Below are positions 9,207-17,187 of a stretch of 64,000 nt of DNA, in pieces; positions within the stretch are counted from its first letter, which is position 1, and every line of letters begins with the position of its first letter. The position numbers and the translations under genes are program-made. Below the pieces are notes generated by a model. That model saw nothing but the letters and a program-made list of their open reading frames with translations. It was not told where the DNA came from and ran no database searches. The DNA lies in NCBI RefSeq assembly GCF_018323985.1, contig NZ_AP024590.1, positions 3,348,001-3,412,000 on the forward strand, in the 5' to 3' direction. The DNA comes from Enterobacter kobei. GTDB lineage: Bacteria > Pseudomonadota > Gammaproteobacteria > Enterobacterales > Enterobacteriaceae.

Positions 9207-10216
9207 CAGCTACGCCCCGCCGCCAGCAGTTTGTCCAGCTCGCCGCCGGTGGTGAAGTGCGTTTTCATGACCTCAGGCCAGGCACCAAACTGATCTTCCA
9301 CACGGAACAATTCAGTCTGTGGGAATTTATCTTTCAGTTTTTCCATCACCTGCGGGTTATTCACGCGGTAGTAATAATCGGTAATGATGGTCTGCGCCTG
9401 CGGGGTGTACAGCCAGTTGAGATAGGCTTTCGCCGCTTTCTCAGTGCCGTTAGCCTTGACGTTTTTATCTACCCAGGCGACCGGGAATTCCGCGAGGATA
9501 TTCACCTTCGGCACCACCACTTCAAAGCCCTGCGCTTCATACTGCTTGCGGATATTGTTCACTTCCGATTCAAAGGTGATCAGCACGTCACCGAGGCCGC
9601 GCTCCACAAAGGTGGTGGTCGCGCCGCGTCCGCCGGTGTCAAAGACCTCGACGTTTTTCAGGAACTGGGTCATGAATTTTTCGGTTTTGGCTTTATCGCC
9701 GCCGTCGGCTTTTGCCGCCGCGCCCCATGCCGCCAGATAAGTGTAACGCGCGTTACCGGAGGTTTTCGGGTTCGGGAAGATCAGCTTCACGTCAGAACGC
9801 ACCAGATCGTTCCAGTCGTGGATATTTTTCGGGTTCCCTTTGCGGACCAGGAACGCCATGGTGGAGTAAAACGGCGAGCTGTTATTCGGCAGACGGCTCT
9901 GCCAGTCCGCCGGGATCAGCTTGCCCTTATCGTGAAGGATCTGCACGTCGGTCACCTGGTTATAAGTCACCACGTCAGCCTTGAGGCCTTGCAGGATCGC
10001 CAGCGCCTGCTTTGAGGAGCCGGCATGGGATTGTTTGATGGTCAGTTTGTCGCCGTTATTGTCTTTCGCCCACTGCTGTTCAAAGGGGGGATTCAGGGCG
10101 GCAAACAGCTCGCGGGAGACATCATAGGAGCTGTTGAGCAGTTCCGTTGCCTGCGCCTGAGCCACCAGCAACAGGGATGCTGCAAGCGTCAGATATCCTT
10201 TTTTCAGTATGGTCAT
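9206..10216 (-). CDS. cysP: Thiosulfate-binding periplasmic protein CysP
   Basis: A periplasmic solute-binding protein that delivers thiosulfate (and sulfate) to CysTWA. I choose the ATG at 10216, giving 336 residues beginning MTILKKGYLTLAAS. This yields a normal Sec signal peptide cleaved after AQA and aligns with E. coli CysP (338). AAGGG lies 12 bases upstream. The frame continues 14 codons further up without a family match. The mature part, from ELLNSSYDVSRELFAALNP, is highly conserved. First gene of the operon, with a probable CysB promoter upstream. Confidence 0.95.
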   Translation of the reverse strand: MTILKKGYLTLAASLLLVAQAQATELLNSSYDVSRELFAALNPPFEQQWAKDNNGDKLTIKQSHAGSSKQALAILQGLKADVVTYNQVTDVQILHDKGKLIPADWQSRLPNNSSPFYSTMAFLVRKGNPKNIHDWNDLVRSDVKLIFPNPKTSGNARYTYLAAWGAAAKADGGDKAKTEKFMTQFLKNVEVFDTGGRGATTTFVERGLGDVLITFESEVNNIRKQYEAQGFEVVVPKVNILAEFPVAWVDKNVKANGTEKAAKAYLNWLYTPQAQTIITDYYYRVNNPQVMEKLKDKFPQTELFRVEDQFGAWPEVMKTHFTTGGELDKLLAAGRS

Positions 10217-10312
10217 GGCGGTGCGCACCCTTATAAGTAGAAAGACTGTTCGGATCACAGTTTATTTATAAGCAGTACGAAAGGAGTAACGGTTTTATAT
10301 ACCGTTTGGTGA
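10217..10312 (-). promoter_or_regulatory. cysP promoter region (probable CysB sites)
   Basis: The sequence upstream of cysP reads, on the minus strand, ATATAAAACCGTTACTCCTTT and then TGCTTATAAATAAACTG. These AT-rich segments resemble the CysB-binding and promoter elements described for enteric cysP. Assignment rests on gene identity plus this resemblance. The transcription start is not determined. Confidence 0.5.
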
Positions 10313-10341
10313 TTTGCAAGTTGAAAAGAGAATAAGTGGAT

Positions 10342-10427
10342 GCCCCCTCACCCTAGGGGAGAGGGGGAAGACGAGCCCACCGGCAATCCATCCCCTCTCC
10401 CGCCGGGAGAGGGCCAGGGTGAGGGGA
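10342..10427. repeat. Palindromic intergenic repeat (cysP upstream / yfeX 3' side)
   Basis: Arms CCCCTCACCCT (from 10344) and AGGGTGAGGGG (to 10426) are inverted copies. Inside is a second hairpin CCCTCTCCCG / CGGGAGAGGG (10394-10413). GC-rich paired palindromes of this type are common mobile-less repeats in Enterobacter and Klebsiella. Here the element may also terminate yfeX transcription. A related CCCTCTCCGCC sequence follows ybcJ at about 58,328. Confidence 0.75.
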
Positions 10428-10431
10428 AAAA

Positions 10432-11331
10432 TCAGAGTGCCATCAGGCGCGCCAGCGACGGTGCAAAGTAATAGCCGCCGGTTACCGGGCGGGTGAAGCG
10501 CAGCATGGCGTCGCGCTTGCCGTCGGTGTCGCCAAACATGCTCAGCAGCTGCTGCTCGATGTTATATAAACGGGCGCAGTAGGCGCAGAAGTAAAGCCCG
10601 TGGGTGCCGCTCGCCGTGCCGTAAGGCAGGCTCTGACGGACAATCTTCAGGCCCTTGCCGTTTTCTTTCAGATCGACACGCGACAGGTGCGAGGTGACCG
10701 GACGTTCGTCGCCGTCGATCTCGTCGTTGGCGACTTTAGTGCGGCCAATCATCATCTCCTGATCCGGTACGCTCATGCGGTTCAGCTGTTTAAGGTTATG
10801 CTCCCAGCGCTGCACAAACACATAGCTGCCGCCGGCGTCCACGCCGTCTTTGATCACCGCCACCTCGGTACGCGTTTCCACGCCTGCCGGGTTTTCGGTG
10901 CCGTCGACAAACCCGCTGAGATCGCGATCTTCCACCCAGCGGAAACCGTGCACCTCTTCCTTCACCTCCAGCGCATCGCCGAAGGCGTCCAGCGCCGCCT
11001 GGGCGACCGAGAAGTTAACATCGTGGCGCAGCGATAAAATATGGATCAGCACGTCATACTGGGTGGCGGGTGCCAGCCCTTTGCCGTAAGGCACGAAATC
11101 TTTTAGCTCGGCTGCGCCCACGCCGCCGCTCAGCTCGCGCCAGGTTTTATGCCCGAAAGCCACCACCGCGCCGAGGGCCGCGTCCGGGAACGCTGCCTGC
11201 AAGGTCGCCAGTTTATCGGCAAAAATTTTACTGCCCGCACGCAGGGCGTTGATGTCGCCCCTGACGTTCGCTTCCATCCATATTGCCGCACGGCAATGTT
11301 CCGGCAATATGCCGCTCTGTACCTGAGACAT
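10432..11331 (-). CDS. yfeX: Dye-decolorizing-type haem peroxidase YfeX
   Basis: A cytoplasmic DyP-type peroxidase (porphyrinogen oxidase / reported deferrochelatase). The start is the ATG at 11331, giving 299 residues as in E. coli; the open frame further upstream has no homology. The DyP signature is GFVDGTENP (about residue 143, catalytic Asp in GxxDG). The proximal haem histidine is in RPVTSHLSRVD (about residue 215). A distal Arg lies near residue 231. In E. coli the order yfeX-yfeY-yfeZ-ypeA is the same. Confidence 0.94.
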   Translation of the reverse strand: MSQVQSGILPEHCRAAIWMEANVRGDINALRAGSKIFADKLATLQAAFPDAALGAVVAFGHKTWRELSGGVGAAELKDFVPYGKGLAPATQYDVLIHILSLRHDVNFSVAQAALDAFGDALEVKEEVHGFRWVEDRDLSGFVDGTENPAGVETRTEVAVIKDGVDAGGSYVFVQRWEHNLKQLNRMSVPDQEMMIGRTKVANDEIDGDERPVTSHLSRVDLKENGKGLKIVRQSLPYGTASGTHGLYFCAYCARLYNIEQQLLSMFGDTDGKRDAMLRFTRPVTGGYYFAPSLARLMAL

Positions 11332-11423
11332 CCATCGCTCCTGAAAAAAAGATGCCACGCGACCGTGGCATTGATGGGCGTATTGTACCCGTTTTTTATG
11401 CAGGACAGATGATCCGCCGCAAA

Positions 11424-11999
11424 TTAGCGACGCCAGATAATTTTTGTCAGCGTCCAGTTTTTCAGGGCATCGTCGGCAGGCATTAACCCTTCCGGGCCAC
11501 TCCATTTACCGCTGAACAGATAGCTGATGTGCTGGCTCTCTTTCGCCCGGCATTCCACCGCGCTGCTGTCGTCGCCGGTGGCTTTTTCACAGTTACCATA
11601 GGCTTTGTCATACAGATCGCTAAACGGCGTGCCGATAGCTGTGCCACTGGCGGTTTCGATGTCTTTATCCAGCACCTCAATGCGGCTGACCGTACCCTGC
11701 TCGCCCTGGATGACCATTGCCAGCTCGTCGCCTTTCAGCGCCTCGAAGTAACGCACAATCGCGCCGTTTTCGGTTTTCATACCGCTGCGCAGACGATAAT
11801 CCCCGCCCAGCGCCGCGTTGATGGCCTCTTCGTTGAGCGCCGTGCTGCCCGTCAGATCGCCGACGCCCTCTTTGGTAACCTCCAGGGATGAACCGAACCA
11901 GTTCCACGGATTCGCCGCTGACCAGTTAACGTTGCTCAGCGTGGAGCAGCCGGTGAGCAGCAGTGGCGTAGCGCATAACAGTAAACGCAGCGATTTCAT
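11424..11999 (-). CDS. yfeY: Lipoprotein YfeY (RpoE-regulated in E. coli), function unknown
   Basis: A predicted outer-membrane or periplasmic lipoprotein of 191 residues. The N-terminus MKSLRLLLCATPLLLTGCS has a clear lipobox (LLTGC, lipidated Cys18). The frame also allows an ATG two codons earlier, but the family and a ribosome site AAGAAGGAAG favour 11999. The C-terminal half shares the conserved segment SQHISYLFSGKWSGPEGLMP with E. coli YfeY, a sigma-E regulon member of unknown function. It lies 65 bases downstream of yfeZ, probably in the same transcript. Confidence 0.92.
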   Translation of the reverse strand: MKSLRLLLCATPLLLTGCSTLSNVNWSAANPWNWFGSSLEVTKEGVGDLTGSTALNEEAINAALGGDYRLRSGMKTENGAIVRYFEALKGDELAMVIQGEQGTVSRIEVLDKDIETASGTAIGTPFSDLYDKAYGNCEKATGDDSSAVECRAKESQHISYLFSGKWSGPEGLMPADDALKNWTLTKIIWRR

Positions 12000-12001
12000 T
12001 G

Positions 12002-12061
12002 TCACTTCCTTCTTATTTCAGTTAACGCCAGTTGGAGTACCAGAACGGCAAAAAGTGCCAT
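12002..12061 (-). CDS. Possible 19-residue hydrophobic small protein between yfeZ and yfeY
   Basis: A short ATG-initiated frame begins two bases after the yfeZ stop. It encodes MALFAVLVLQLALTEIRRK and ends inside the yfeY ribosome site, two bases before the yfeY ATG. The hydrophobic core with a basic tail looks like a minimal membrane peptide, and the position suggests translational coupling to yfeY. There is no known homolog I can name. It may simply be chance in a short gap. Confidence 0.25.
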   Translation of the reverse strand: MALFAVLVLQLALTEIRRK

Positions 12062-12063
12062 GG

Positions 12064-12510
12064 TTACGCCTCCGGCGTGAAGCAGGCGCGCAGGCGGCGG
12101 TCCGTCAGCAACCACCAGAGGGCAAAACTGTCGATCAGCAGCAGGGCTAACCCCATGCCCGTGATGGCGTCGCCCGTCAGCCACAGCAGCGGTTGCCAGA
12201 CCAGCAGCACCAGCTGCGCCACGATTAACAGCCCACGAAACAGCGGCCAGAGGCGCGGATAGTGCTGACGGCGCCCGCTAAGCAGAAACACCAGCACCGC
12301 AGGCAGTCCTGGTAACATCCCCCACCAGAACAGATCGTGATCCGGATAAAACAGGCTCAGCAGCGTGCTGCCCTGATCCCGGGAGGCCCCCGCCATGACA
12401 AACAACACCCAGGTGCGCGCCTGTAACAGCAGCACGCACCAGAGCATCAGGGGCAGGCGTAAGCGTCCGTGCGGGTCAAAATCGGAGGGCAAAAACTCAA
12501 TATTCTTCAT
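12064..12510 (-). CDS. yfeZ: Inner-membrane protein YfeZ
   Basis: A small hydrophobic protein of 148 residues with about four predicted membrane helices (roughly 18-40, 55-75, 82-105, 110-130). Homology is to E. coli YfeZ, of unknown function. I start at the ATG 12510 (MKNIEFLPSDFDPHG). A TTG two codons earlier is possible. The start overlaps the end of ypeA by 14 bases, so translation is coupled. Confidence 0.85.
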   Translation of the reverse strand: MKNIEFLPSDFDPHGRLRLPLMLWCVLLLQARTWVLFVMAGASRDQGSTLLSLFYPDHDLFWWGMLPGLPAVLVFLLSGRRQHYPRLWPLFRGLLIVAQLVLLVWQPLLWLTGDAITGMGLALLLIDSFALWWLLTDRRLRACFTPEA

Positions 12511-12922
12511 CTTCAATCAGGCGCTTGCCCAGATTCAGCACGTCGGCGTGCTCGTAGCCCAGGCGTTCATACATGCCGAGCACCACGTCATTGTCTTCAC
12601 GCACCATGATCTGAATTTTTGGACAGCCGCGGGCAATCAGCTTTTTCTCAAGACGATTGAGCAGCGCATTGGCGATGCCGCGCCCGCGGTATTCCGGGTG
12701 CACGCCAAGGTAGTAGGCCGAACCGCGATGTCCGTCGTAGCCACCCATTACGGTGCCCACCACTTCTCCGTTCACTTCCGCCACCAGAAACAGGCTGACG
12801 TCATGATTTACCTTACGTTCGATATCCATTTCCGGATCGTTCCACGGGCGCAGGAGTTCACAACGCTCCCACAGGGTGATGACTTCTTCGAAATCGGCCT
12901 GGCGAAATACGCGTATCTCCAT
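12497..12922 (-). CDS. ypeA: GNAT-family acetyltransferase YpeA
   Basis: A 141-residue GNAT acetyltransferase, nearly identical to E. coli YpeA. The acetyl-CoA pyrophosphate loop is in HPEYRGRGIANALL (RGRGIA, about residue 80). The ATG 12922 starts MEIRVFRQADFEEV. The open frame extends 48 codons upstream, but this part is non-homologous and reaches into the promoter region. The substrate is unknown. First gene of ypeA-yfeZ-yfeY and divergent from amiA. Confidence 0.94.
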   Translation of the reverse strand: MEIRVFRQADFEEVITLWERCELLRPWNDPEMDIERKVNHDVSLFLVAEVNGEVVGTVMGGYDGHRGSAYYLGVHPEYRGRGIANALLNRLEKKLIARGCPKIQIMVREDNDVVLGMYERLGYEHADVLNLGKRLIEDEEY

Positions 12923-13133
12923 GGTTTGACCTACTCTTTTCAGGCTAAAACGTTGATTATGGCGTGAAGTGCCGGGGAAACCAATATCCGGCGAAGTCAG
13001 CGTGAAAAAATGGCATAATATGAATCTGTCACGTATTGAAATGAAAAGTAAAACAAATCTTAACAACGAGTGTCGTAACGGATAACACGATACGATATAA
13101 CACCACGGACCCCTTTTTTACAGTTCAGGCCGT

Positions 13134-14006
13134 ATGAACACATTCAAACCCTTAAAAACACTCACCTCGCGTCGCCAGGTGCTCAAAGCCGGTCTGGCCG
13201 TTCTTACGCTGTCCGGCATGTCGAAAGCTATCGCCAAAGAAGAAGCGGCGCTAAAGGTCGCTAACACCCACAGCAAGCCAAAGGCAAAAAAAAGCGGTGC
13301 GCGCCGTATCGTGGTACTGGATCCTGGTCATGGCGGTATTGATACCGGCGCGATTGGCGGTAACGGCTCGAAAGAGAAACATGTGGTGCTGGCGATCGCC
13401 AAAAACGTGCGCGCTATCCTGCGCAGCAAAGGCATTGATGCCCGCCTGACGCGCACCGGCGATACCTTTATTCCGCTCTACGATCGCGTGGAGATTGCCC
13501 ATAAGCACGGCGCGGATCTGTTTATGTCGATCCACGCTGACGGCTTTACCAATCCGAATGCCGCCGGTGCGTCGGTGTTTGCCCTCTCCAACCGGGGAGC
13601 CAGTAGCGCCATGGCAAAATACCTGTCGGAACGTGAAAACGCCGCCGATGAGCTGGCCGGTAAAAAAGCCAAAGATAAAGATCATCTGTTACAACAGGTG
13701 CTGTTCGACCTGGTACAGACCGACACCATCAAAAACAGCCTGACGCTGGGTTCGCATATTCTGAAGCAGATCAAACCCGTCCACCGTCTGCACAGCAAGC
13801 ACACGGAACAGGCGGCGTTTGTGGTACTGAAATCGCCGTCGGTGCCGTCGGTGCTGGTGGAAACCTCGTTTATCACCAATCCGGCGGAAGAAAAACTGCT
13901 GGGCACCACCGCCTTTCGCCAGAAGATCGCCAATGCGATTGCCGCGGGCGTCATCAGCTACTTTAACTGGTTCGATAACCAGAAAGCGCATTCGAGAAAA
14001 CGTTAA
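13134..14006 (+). CDS. amiA: N-acetylmuramoyl-L-alanine amidase AmiA
   Basis: A periplasmic zinc amidase that splits septal peptidoglycan during daughter-cell separation. The Tat signal peptide has the twin-arginine motif SRRQVLK at residues 12-18, followed by a hydrophobic stretch. The Amidase_3 domain has zinc ligands in LDPGHGGID (His), KEKHV (Glu) and FMSIHADG (His). The catalytic Glu is in VLVETSFITN. The internal helix around residues 170-200 corresponds to the EnvC-regulated autoinhibitory helix. It has 290 residues, like E. coli (289), and overlaps hemF by one base (TAATG). Confidence 0.97.
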   Translation: MNTFKPLKTLTSRRQVLKAGLAVLTLSGMSKAIAKEEAALKVANTHSKPKAKKSGARRIVVLDPGHGGIDTGAIGGNGSKEKHVVLAIAKNVRAILRSKGIDARLTRTGDTFIPLYDRVEIAHKHGADLFMSIHADGFTNPNAAGASVFALSNRGASSAMAKYLSERENAADELAGKKAKDKDHLLQQVLFDLVQTDTIKNSLTLGSHILKQIKPVHRLHSKHTEQAAFVVLKSPSVPSVLVETSFITNPAEEKLLGTTAFRQKIANAIAAGVISYFNWFDNQKAHSRKR

Positions 14007-14908
14007 TGAACACACCTGACGCTCACCTGGTAAAAGCCTTCCTGTTGCAATTGCAGGATGACATCTGCCAGCAGCTTTCCGCCGTCGACGGCGCAAGCTT
14101 CCTTGAAGATAACTGGCAGCGCGAAGCCGGTGGCGGCGGGCGTACCCGCGTATTGCGCAACGGCGGCGTGTTTGAGCAGGCGGGCGTGAATTTCTCGCAC
14201 GTTTATGGCGCGGCCATGCCTGCCTCTGCCACCGCGCACCGGCCGGAACTGGCCGGGCGTTCCTTCGAAGCGATGGGCGTCTCGCTGGTGGTGCACCCGC
14301 ATAACCCGTATGTGCCCACCAGCCATGCTAACGTGCGTTTTTTCATCGCCGAAAAGCCCGGCGCCGATCCGGTGTGGTGGTTTGGTGGCGGTTTTGATTT
14401 GACGCCGTTTTATGGTTTTGACGACGATGCCGTACACTGGCACCGTACCGCCCGCGATCTCTGCCAGCCGTTCGGCGAGGATGTCTATCCGCGCTATAAA
14501 AAATGGTGCGACGACTATTTCTTTCTGAAACACCGCAACGAGCAGCGCGGCATTGGCGGGCTGTTCTTTGACGATCTGAACACCCCGGACTTTGCGCAGT
14601 GCTTTGCCTTTATGCAGGCGGTGGGCGAAGGTTACACCCGGGCTTATCTGCCTGTTGTTGAAAAACGCAAATCGCTGCCGTACGGCGAGCGTGAACGCGC
14701 CTTCCAGCTCTATCGTCGCGGGCGTTATGTCGAATTTAATCTGGTATGGGATCGCGGTACGCTGTTTGGCCTGCAAACCGGCGGACGCACCGAATCTATC
14801 CTGATGTCGCTGCCGCCGCAGGTGGCGTGGGAATATAACTATCAGCCGGAGACCGGCAGCCCGGAAGCGGCACTGAGCGAGTTTATCAAGGTGCGGGACT
14901 GGGTGTAA
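14006..14908 (+). CDS. hemF: Oxygen-dependent coproporphyrinogen III oxidase
   Basis: This enzyme converts coproporphyrinogen III to protoporphyrinogen IX with O2 in haem synthesis. It has 300 residues (299 in E. coli). Conserved family segments are EAGGGGRTRVL, SANVRFFIAEK-like HANVRFF, and the GRYVEFNLVWDRGT signature near residue 235. It is translationally coupled to amiA. The downstream neighbour in E. coli and Salmonella is eutR; here it is convergent ramA, only 21 bases away, which marks a synteny break. Confidence 0.97.
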   Translation: MNTPDAHLVKAFLLQLQDDICQQLSAVDGASFLEDNWQREAGGGGRTRVLRNGGVFEQAGVNFSHVYGAAMPASATAHRPELAGRSFEAMGVSLVVHPHNPYVPTSHANVRFFIAEKPGADPVWWFGGGFDLTPFYGFDDDAVHWHRTARDLCQPFGEDVYPRYKKWCDDYFFLKHRNEQRGIGGLFFDDLNTPDFAQCFAFMQAVGEGYTRAYLPVVEKRKSLPYGERERAFQLYRRGRYVEFNLVWDRGTLFGLQTGGRTESILMSLPPQVAWEYNYQPETGSPEAALSEFIKVRDWV

Positions 14909-14929
14909 GCCCCGCCCCAGCTCTGGATC

Positions 14930-15271
14930 TTAGTGCGTGACGCCGTGGTTTTCGCGGCGATACGCTCCCGGCGGCTGATGGAAGGTGCGGGTAAAGATCC
15001 GCGTAAACGTCTGCTGTGAATCAAAGCCATATTTCAGACAAATATCGTAAACCTTCTGATCGGTGTCGCGCAGATCGCGCGCGGCCAGCCGCAGTTTACG
15101 CTCCCGAATATAACGCCCCAGACTTTCACCCTTGTAATGCATAAACAGGCGTTGCAAATGCCACTTCGAGTAGCCTGCGTGCCGGGCGATGTCATCAATC
15201 CGCAACGGTTGATGCAGATTGTCGTCGATCCACTCGACGATAGTGTCGATAACCTGAGCGGAAATAGTCAT
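14930..15271 (-). CDS. ramA: AraC/XylS-family multidrug-resistance activator RamA
   Basis: A 113-residue single-domain activator of the MarA/SoxS/Rob group. It contains two helix-turn-helix motifs (IDDIARHAGYSKWHLQRLF, and DICLKYGFDSQQTFTRIF) ending in the FHQPPGAYR signature. It is nearly identical to Salmonella and Klebsiella RamA. It activates acrAB-tolC, micF and other mar-box genes, lowering antibiotic accumulation. The start ATG 15271 has GGGGGAG upstream; the frame above it is not homologous. It lies 41 bases after romA and is probably co-transcribed under RamR control. Confidence 0.96.
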   Translation of the reverse strand: MTISAQVIDTIVEWIDDNLHQPLRIDDIARHAGYSKWHLQRLFMHYKGESLGRYIRERKLRLAARDLRDTDQKVYDICLKYGFDSQQTFTRIFTRTFHQPPGAYRRENHGVTH

Positions 15272-15312
15272 TTTTCTCCCCCTCTGCTCTTCGAAAGTGG
15301 TTTCAGGATGGA

Positions 15313-16413
15313 TTACTGCCACCAGGCGCTGAACTGCTGTAGCGCGTCGGCGGCATGAACAGGTTCGCCCAGGCGCGGCGTGAGCAACCGGTAATCCCGG
15401 TTCTCGCTGGCCGCTGCCAGACGTTTGTACGGGTCGTCCCAGGTATGTTTTGCCAGCACAAAGCGTCCGGCGTGACCGGGTAAAATCGCCCGCGCATGCA
15501 GATCCACGGCGGCCTGGGCGGTTTCTTCCGGCATCATGTGAATATATTTCCAGTCTTCGTCGTACTGACCGTTTTCAAGGATCGCCAGATCGACACTGCC
15601 GAACTGCTCGCCAATAGCCCTGAAATGCGGGCCATAACCGGTATCGCCGCTGTAATAAACCTTACGGGCCGGGGTTTCCAGCATGAAGCTGGCCCACAGC
15701 GTCTGGTTACGCTTCAGTCCGCGCCCGGAAAAATGCCGCGCGGGCAGCACGTGCACACGCAGGTCTTCGCTGATGTGCACCGCCTGGTTCCAGTCGGCTT
15801 CGGTGATGATCGCCGGATCCATACCCCAGTAACGCAGGTGTGACCCGACGCCAAGCGGCGTCACTACCCGCTTCACTTTCGGCAGCAGCGCGGTGATGGT
15901 CGCGTGATCGAGGTGATCATAATGGTCATGGGAGATGATCAGCAGATCGATATCCGGCATCGCCTCAGCCCGCCACGGATATTCCCCGGCAAACGCTTTA
16001 TTGATAAACGAGAACGGCGCGGCGTAGTTGCTGAACACCGGATCGATAAGAATGCGTTTCCCCGCCAGCTGGATATACCAGGACGAATGCCCCAGCCAGA
16101 CCACGGTATCTTCCTGTAACGGCAGACTCGCCAGATCGGTATTCACCATCGGCAGCGGCTGCGCCGGCCGGGCATTTTCGCGTTTGGTGACCAGGAACTC
16201 CCACCACGCCGCCAGCATATTTTTCTTGCCGGTAAAGCCCGGCGTGGGCAGTGCGTTATGAAACTGACCATCGCGGTAGTGCGGTGATTTTTCCACTTCC
16301 GTAAGCTGTGCGCCCTGTGGCGGCTGGCCAAAGCCCGCGTTGAGGACAAAAGGTAAACTGGCCGTTGCTGCGACTAACATGACAATAACCACGCTAAAAA
16401 GGAGTCGGTTCAT
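15313..16413 (-). CDS. romA: RomA, MBL-fold hydrolase of the ram locus
   Basis: A 366-residue metallo-beta-lactamase-fold protein (UlaG/NAPE-PLD-like) with a hydrophobic N-terminal anchor (residues 1-25). It has an intact metal motif in LIISHDHYDHLDH, a further Asp in YYSGDTGYG and a His in LPGHAGRF. In Klebsiella and Enterobacter, romA precedes ramA in one operon. Overexpression was linked to lowered outer-membrane porin content, but the enzymatic substrate is unknown. I use the ATG at 16413 (MNRLLFSVVIVMLV); the longer frame crosses the RamR operator and cannot be right. Confidence 0.92.
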   Translation of the reverse strand: MNRLLFSVVIVMLVAATASLPFVLNAGFGQPPQGAQLTEVEKSPHYRDGQFHNALPTPGFTGKKNMLAAWWEFLVTKRENARPAQPLPMVNTDLASLPLQEDTVVWLGHSSWYIQLAGKRILIDPVFSNYAAPFSFINKAFAGEYPWRAEAMPDIDLLIISHDHYDHLDHATITALLPKVKRVVTPLGVGSHLRYWGMDPAIITEADWNQAVHISEDLRVHVLPARHFSGRGLKRNQTLWASFMLETPARKVYYSGDTGYGPHFRAIGEQFGSVDLAILENGQYDEDWKYIHMMPEETAQAAVDLHARAILPGHAGRFVLAKHTWDDPYKRLAAASENRDYRLLTPRLGEPVHAADALQQFSAWWQ

Positions 16414-16470
16414 ATCCAGGCTCAAAAAAAACCGCTCCTGTCCGCTGGAACGATAAGGGCACACTTGATT

Positions 16471-16490
16471 ATGAGTGAGTAAGCACTCAT
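16471..16490. promoter_or_regulatory. RamR operator (perfect 7-6-7 palindrome)
   Basis: The sequence ATGAGTG-AGTAAG-CACTCAT is an exact match to the described RamR site ATGAGTG-N6-CACTCAT. It sits in the romA/ramR intergenic region, 58 bases before romA and 116 before ramR, and is placed to control both divergent units. Confidence 0.93.
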
Positions 16491-16605
16491 TATAGAAAGG
16501 CATCGAAAGTCGTCAAGTCGATTTTCAATCTTTGACACAGGGCGTTGCGGTAACGCCTCTGGCATGATTCAATCAGCGTTTTTGCTCAATATGAGGAAAT
16601 GTGTA

Positions 16606-17187
16606 GTGGCTCGTCCGAAAAGTGAAGATAAGAAGCAGGCCCTGCTGGATGCGGCGACAGAAGCTGTTGCGCAGTCCGGCATAATGGCGTCCACCGCGCT
16701 TATTGCCCGAAAAGCAGGCGTGGCGGAAGGCACCCTGTTTCGCTACTTTGCCACGAAAGACGACCTCTTCAATGCCCTCTATGTGCATCTGAAAAGCGAT
16801 CTCTGCCACACCATGCTGGCGGATCTCGACCGCACGGAGAGCGATCCGAAGCGTTTTACTCGCCATATCTGGAACCGTTATATCGACTGGGGTATTTCAC
16901 ACCTGAACGGTCACGGGGCGATCCGCCAGCTGGCGGTCAGCGAGAAGATCACGCCGGAAACGCTGCAAATTGTTGAAGACATGTTCCCGGAACTGCGTCA
17001 GCTGTGCCGCCGCTCATTATTACCGGTATTTATGACGGAAGAATTTCGTGCCTTTGGCGATGCGCTGTTTTTATCGCTGGCGGAAACCACCATGGGATTT
17101 GCCAGCCGCCAGCCAGAGCGCGCGGCGGATTTTAAGGCCCACGGCTTTGAAGCGATGTGGCGCGCCCTGTCCGATGAGGATGCGTAA
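16606..17187 (+). CDS. ramR: TetR-family repressor RamR
   Basis: A 193-residue local repressor of ramA. The N-terminal helix-turn-helix is STALIARKAGVAEGTLFRYFATKDDL, and the C-terminal half is the bile/drug ligand domain. I assign the start to GTG at 16606 (protein MARPKSEDKKQAL...), because it aligns exactly with Salmonella RamR and has AGGA nine bases upstream. The longer ATG frame from 16564 adds 14 non-homologous residues. Loss-of-function changes here give RamA-mediated multidrug resistance; no disruption is visible. The stop overlaps the next start. Confidence 0.94.
   Translation: MARPKSEDKKQALLDAATEAVAQSGIMASTALIARKAGVAEGTLFRYFATKDDLFNALYVHLKSDLCHTMLADLDRTESDPKRFTRHIWNRYIDWGISHLNGHGAIRQLAVSEKITPETLQIVEDMFPELRQLCRRSLLPVFMTEEFRAFGDALFLSLAETTMGFASRQPERAADFKAHGFEAMWRALSDEDA

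Noticed and set aside
10342..10427. CRISPR-like or ERIC repeat upstream of cysP
   Set aside because: There are only two inverted copies with no regular spacers, and the sequence is not the ERIC consensus. It fits a common palindromic intergenic repeat.
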